Below, one piece after another: positions 4,929 through 6,429 of a stretch of 6,429 nt of DNA (positions are counted from its first letter, which is position 1; each line of letters begins with the position of its first letter). This DNA is from Candidatus Hydrogenedentota bacterium. Lineage in GTDB: Bacteria; Hydrogenedentota; Hydrogenedentia; Hydrogenedentiales; CAITNO01. Location: positions 1-6,429 of the forward strand of contig CAIXUF010000803.1 of the NCBI GenBank assembly GCA_903922535.1. The letters are read 5' to 3'. The notes beneath the pieces were generated by a model that saw nothing but the letters and a program-made list of their open reading frames with translations, did not search any database and was not told the origin of the DNA. The position numbers and the translations under genes were made by a program.

Positions 4929-5738
4929 ATGCAGACAGAAAACTGTATCTTGGCAACGAGCCACATTGACGCTCATGGTGATAAGTTGACCGAAGAAGCT
5001 TTGACGGATCTTGCCAAACAGATAAACACCTCCTACATCCCCATGGGTACTGAGCATGACCCCCGGATACCGCCGCACGCCAGATTAATCTGTGCTGCCG
5101 TTACGCCATTGGAAGATGGAGAAATGGCACTGGTAGGCATTCGTGAGGTTTTTGAACCCGGAGAATGTGTCCCCTTTCTTGACGATGGACGAGAAGCCCC
5201 TCTCGCCGGAGAGTTGAACACACCACTTCACGTGGTATTCGATAGCTCATATGATGACACAACGTCTTGGGCGATTATTGAGGAAATGTCCAAGCTGCTC
5301 AAGAGTGTACCTGAAAAAGATGTAAAGAAGTCTGTTACAGCGCTAAGCATCATTGGCATCGCTGGGGGTTTTGTTCTCGGTGAAATGGCATCAGGATTCT
5401 TGAAGAAGTTCGGAAGTGATGGAGCCGATGCGCTAAAAGAATATATAAAGAAATTACTGGACCAGAGAAAACCTTCTGAAGAAAAAATGGTATCCATTAA
5501 GGCTTTTGTGGAATACGAGGGGAGAGTAATCGAGGCCGAGCTAATAGTAATAAATCCGAGCCCGGAGGAAATCAACTTTCTCTATTCTCACGGGCTGGAG
5601 CAATTTGATAGAATCGTACAGGTGGCCATTCAGAATCACCCTAATGCAAGGAAGCTTCTGTACCAACTGGAGAATGGAAACATCACTTTCTCCTATGCAG
5701 TAAGAAGAGACGCTGTCGCAATCCTTCCCGAAAACTGA
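4929..5738 (+). CDS. Unknown 269-aa protein with hydrophobic segment
   Basis: No named family is recognised. The start is ATG 4929: AAAGGA lies 9 bases upstream, while it directly abuts the alternative ATG at 4920. The N-terminal part (1-110) looks like a compact alpha/beta domain with SHIDAHGDKL (11-20), EHDPRIPPHARL (42-53), LEDGEMALVGIREVFEPGE (61-79) and a possible strand LHVVFDSS. The ID-x-HGD plus HDPR spacing is loosely reminiscent of phage prohead-protease folds, but this is weak. Residues 136-157 (ALSIIGIAGGFVLGEMASGF) are glycine-rich and hydrophobic, possibly one membrane helix. A lysine-rich stretch (159-187) and a C-terminal alpha/beta domain (188-269) follow. Codon use includes AGA, ATA and TTA and is clearly more AT-rich than the flanking kinase and hsdR genes, suggesting separate acquisition. 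It is convergent with hsdR, 87 bases apart. A defence role is possible from context only. Confidence 0.8.
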   Translation: MQTENCILATSHIDAHGDKLTEEALTDLAKQINTSYIPMGTEHDPRIPPHARLICAAVTPLEDGEMALVGIREVFEPGECVPFLDDGREAPLAGELNTPLHVVFDSSYDDTTSWAIIEEMSKLLKSVPEKDVKKSVTALSIIGIAGGFVLGEMASGFLKKFGSDGADALKEYIKKLLDQRKPSEEKMVSIKAFVEYEGRVIEAELIVINPSPEEINFLYSHGLEQFDRIVQVAIQNHPNARKLLYQLENGNITFSYAVRRDAVAILPEN

Positions 5739-5825
5739 TACGCCTAGCCACAGTCCTTATCCCTCACCACTGACAAATGTCTGATTCGCTATTTTGCCAT
5801 GTGGTGTCCACCAAATTTCTTGTTC
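5739..5825. other. Convergent intergenic gap
   Basis: An 87-base spacer between two converging genes. It holds a short inverted repeat, TGGTG-TC-CACCA at about 5801-5812, followed rightward by AAATTTCTTG. This could serve as a weak shared terminator, but it lacks a long T-run. Confidence 0.3.
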
Positions 5826-6429
5826 CTACGCCGCCGCCCAGTCCGCGCAGAGTAGCTCCGCCTGCATGAGCACGGTCTTTACCGCCTCTTCCTGAAGGTC
5901 CGGGGGGTAGCCGTACTTGTTCAGAATGCGCTTGACCATCACGCGGATCTTGGCGCGGGCGCTTTCGCGGAGGGTCCAGTCTATGGTCACGCTCTTGCGG
6001 ACCTGCGTGATGAGTTCCGTGGCGATGACCTTCAGCTTGTCGTCGCCCATGGCCTCAATCGCCGATTCGTTCGCGGCCAGCGCGTCGTAGAAGGCGACCT
6101 CGTCGTCGGTCAGGCCCAAATCGTCGCCGCGCTTGCTGGCGGCGTCCATCTGCTTGGCCAGCTTGATCAGTTCGTCGATGACTTCTTGCGTGGCTATGGC
6201 GCGGTTATGATAAGCATTTAGTGTTTTCTGTAGTTTTTCGCTGAACAGTTGGGACTGCACCAGGTTGTGCTTGGCGCGAACCTTCAGTTCGTCTTTCAGT
6301 AGCTTCGCCAGCAGTTCGGCGGCCACATTCTTGTACTTGAGCCCCCGTACCTCGGCGAGGAACTGGTCTGACAGGATGCTGATGTCGGGTTTCGGCAGCC
6401 CAGCGGCGGTGAAGACGTCGATGACCTGC
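5826..6429 (-). CDS. hsdR: Type I restriction enzyme HsdR, C-terminal part
   Basis: The 3' end of the restriction/translocase subunit of a type I restriction-modification system, the ATP-driven DNA motor and nuclease that works in complex with HsdM and HsdS. The frame stays open through the right edge, so the gene continues there; the internal GTG at 6326 is not a start. Two hundred residues are visible, covering the C-terminal helical domain (DUF3387-like) rather than the nuclease or helicase. Recognisable blocks are PKPDISILSDQFLAEVRGLKY, the helical ELLAKLLKDELKVRAKHNL, LGLTDDEVAFYDALA, VRKSVTIDWTLRESARAKIR, VKRILNKYGYPP and the closing EQAELL-like QAELLCADWA. These match the usual HsdR ending closely and the stop is at the expected place, so this end is intact. 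hsdM and hsdS are presumably further right. Confidence 0.93.
   Translation of the reverse strand, partial: QVIDVFTAAGLPKPDISILSDQFLAEVRGLKYKNVAAELLAKLLKDELKVRAKHNLVQSQLFSEKLQKTLNAYHNRAIATQEVIDELIKLAKQMDAASKRGDDLGLTDDEVAFYDALAANESAIEAMGDDKLKVIATELITQVRKSVTIDWTLRESARAKIRVMVKRILNKYGYPPDLQEEAVKTVLMQAELLCADWAAA

Noticed and set aside
4784..4969. 61-codon frame starting in a TAATG overlap with the XRE stop
   Set aside because: It runs over the promoter repeats and the start of the 269-aa gene, shows no family features, and has no ribosome binding site better than that of the 4929 start.

Overview
The window looks like a chromosome/island junction in a moderately GC-rich bacterium. The host lineage cannot be fixed from the sequence. 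The multi-domain GAF-PAS histidine kinase, the tandem sensor remnant and the heptamer microrepeat suit large environmental genomes (deltaproteobacterial, planctomycetal or verrucomicrobial type), but that is only an impression.

Left part (1-2146, chromosome side). A GAF-PAS sensor histidine kinase, cut by the left window edge, ends with a 4-base ATGA overlap onto the start of a second sensor gene. That second gene is only a remnant: its typical pre-PAS motif (VHQIGLEMQNEE) is readable, but a one-base frameshift and early stops follow. After it comes a short array of 7-base repeats and a spacer without genes.

Junction (2147-2196). The minus strand carries exactly the 3' 50 bases of a tRNA-Asp(GTC), from the first base of the anticodon stem to the CCA. 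The 5' part is missing and sequence similarity stops sharply at 2196/2197. This is what the displaced att copy of a tRNA-integrated element looks like. By orientation, the element should extend rightward from 2197 past the window edge, with the intact tRNA-Asp and probably the integrase beyond it.

Element interior. Positions 2197-3222 hold about 1 kb of sequence without a convincing gene, with two diverged copies of a roughly 190-base direct repeat and two long but doubtful reading frames. Then come a helix-turn-helix protein with a phage small-terminase-like layout (3223-3948, +), a convergent unknown 143-aa gene (3958-4389, -), a divergent XRE-type regulator (4509-4784, +) with a perfect palindrome in the shared promoter region, and an AT-rich unknown gene (4929-5738, +) with a central hydrophobic segment. 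The last feature is the C-terminal end of a type I restriction HsdR subunit (-), running off the right edge.

Together this resembles a defence/accessory island in tRNA-Asp: a type I restriction system at the far side, a small regulated cargo cluster in the middle, and phage-like and non-coding repeated DNA near the att end. The unknown 269-aa gene beside hsdR and the duplicated non-coding segment are the parts least explained by known families.
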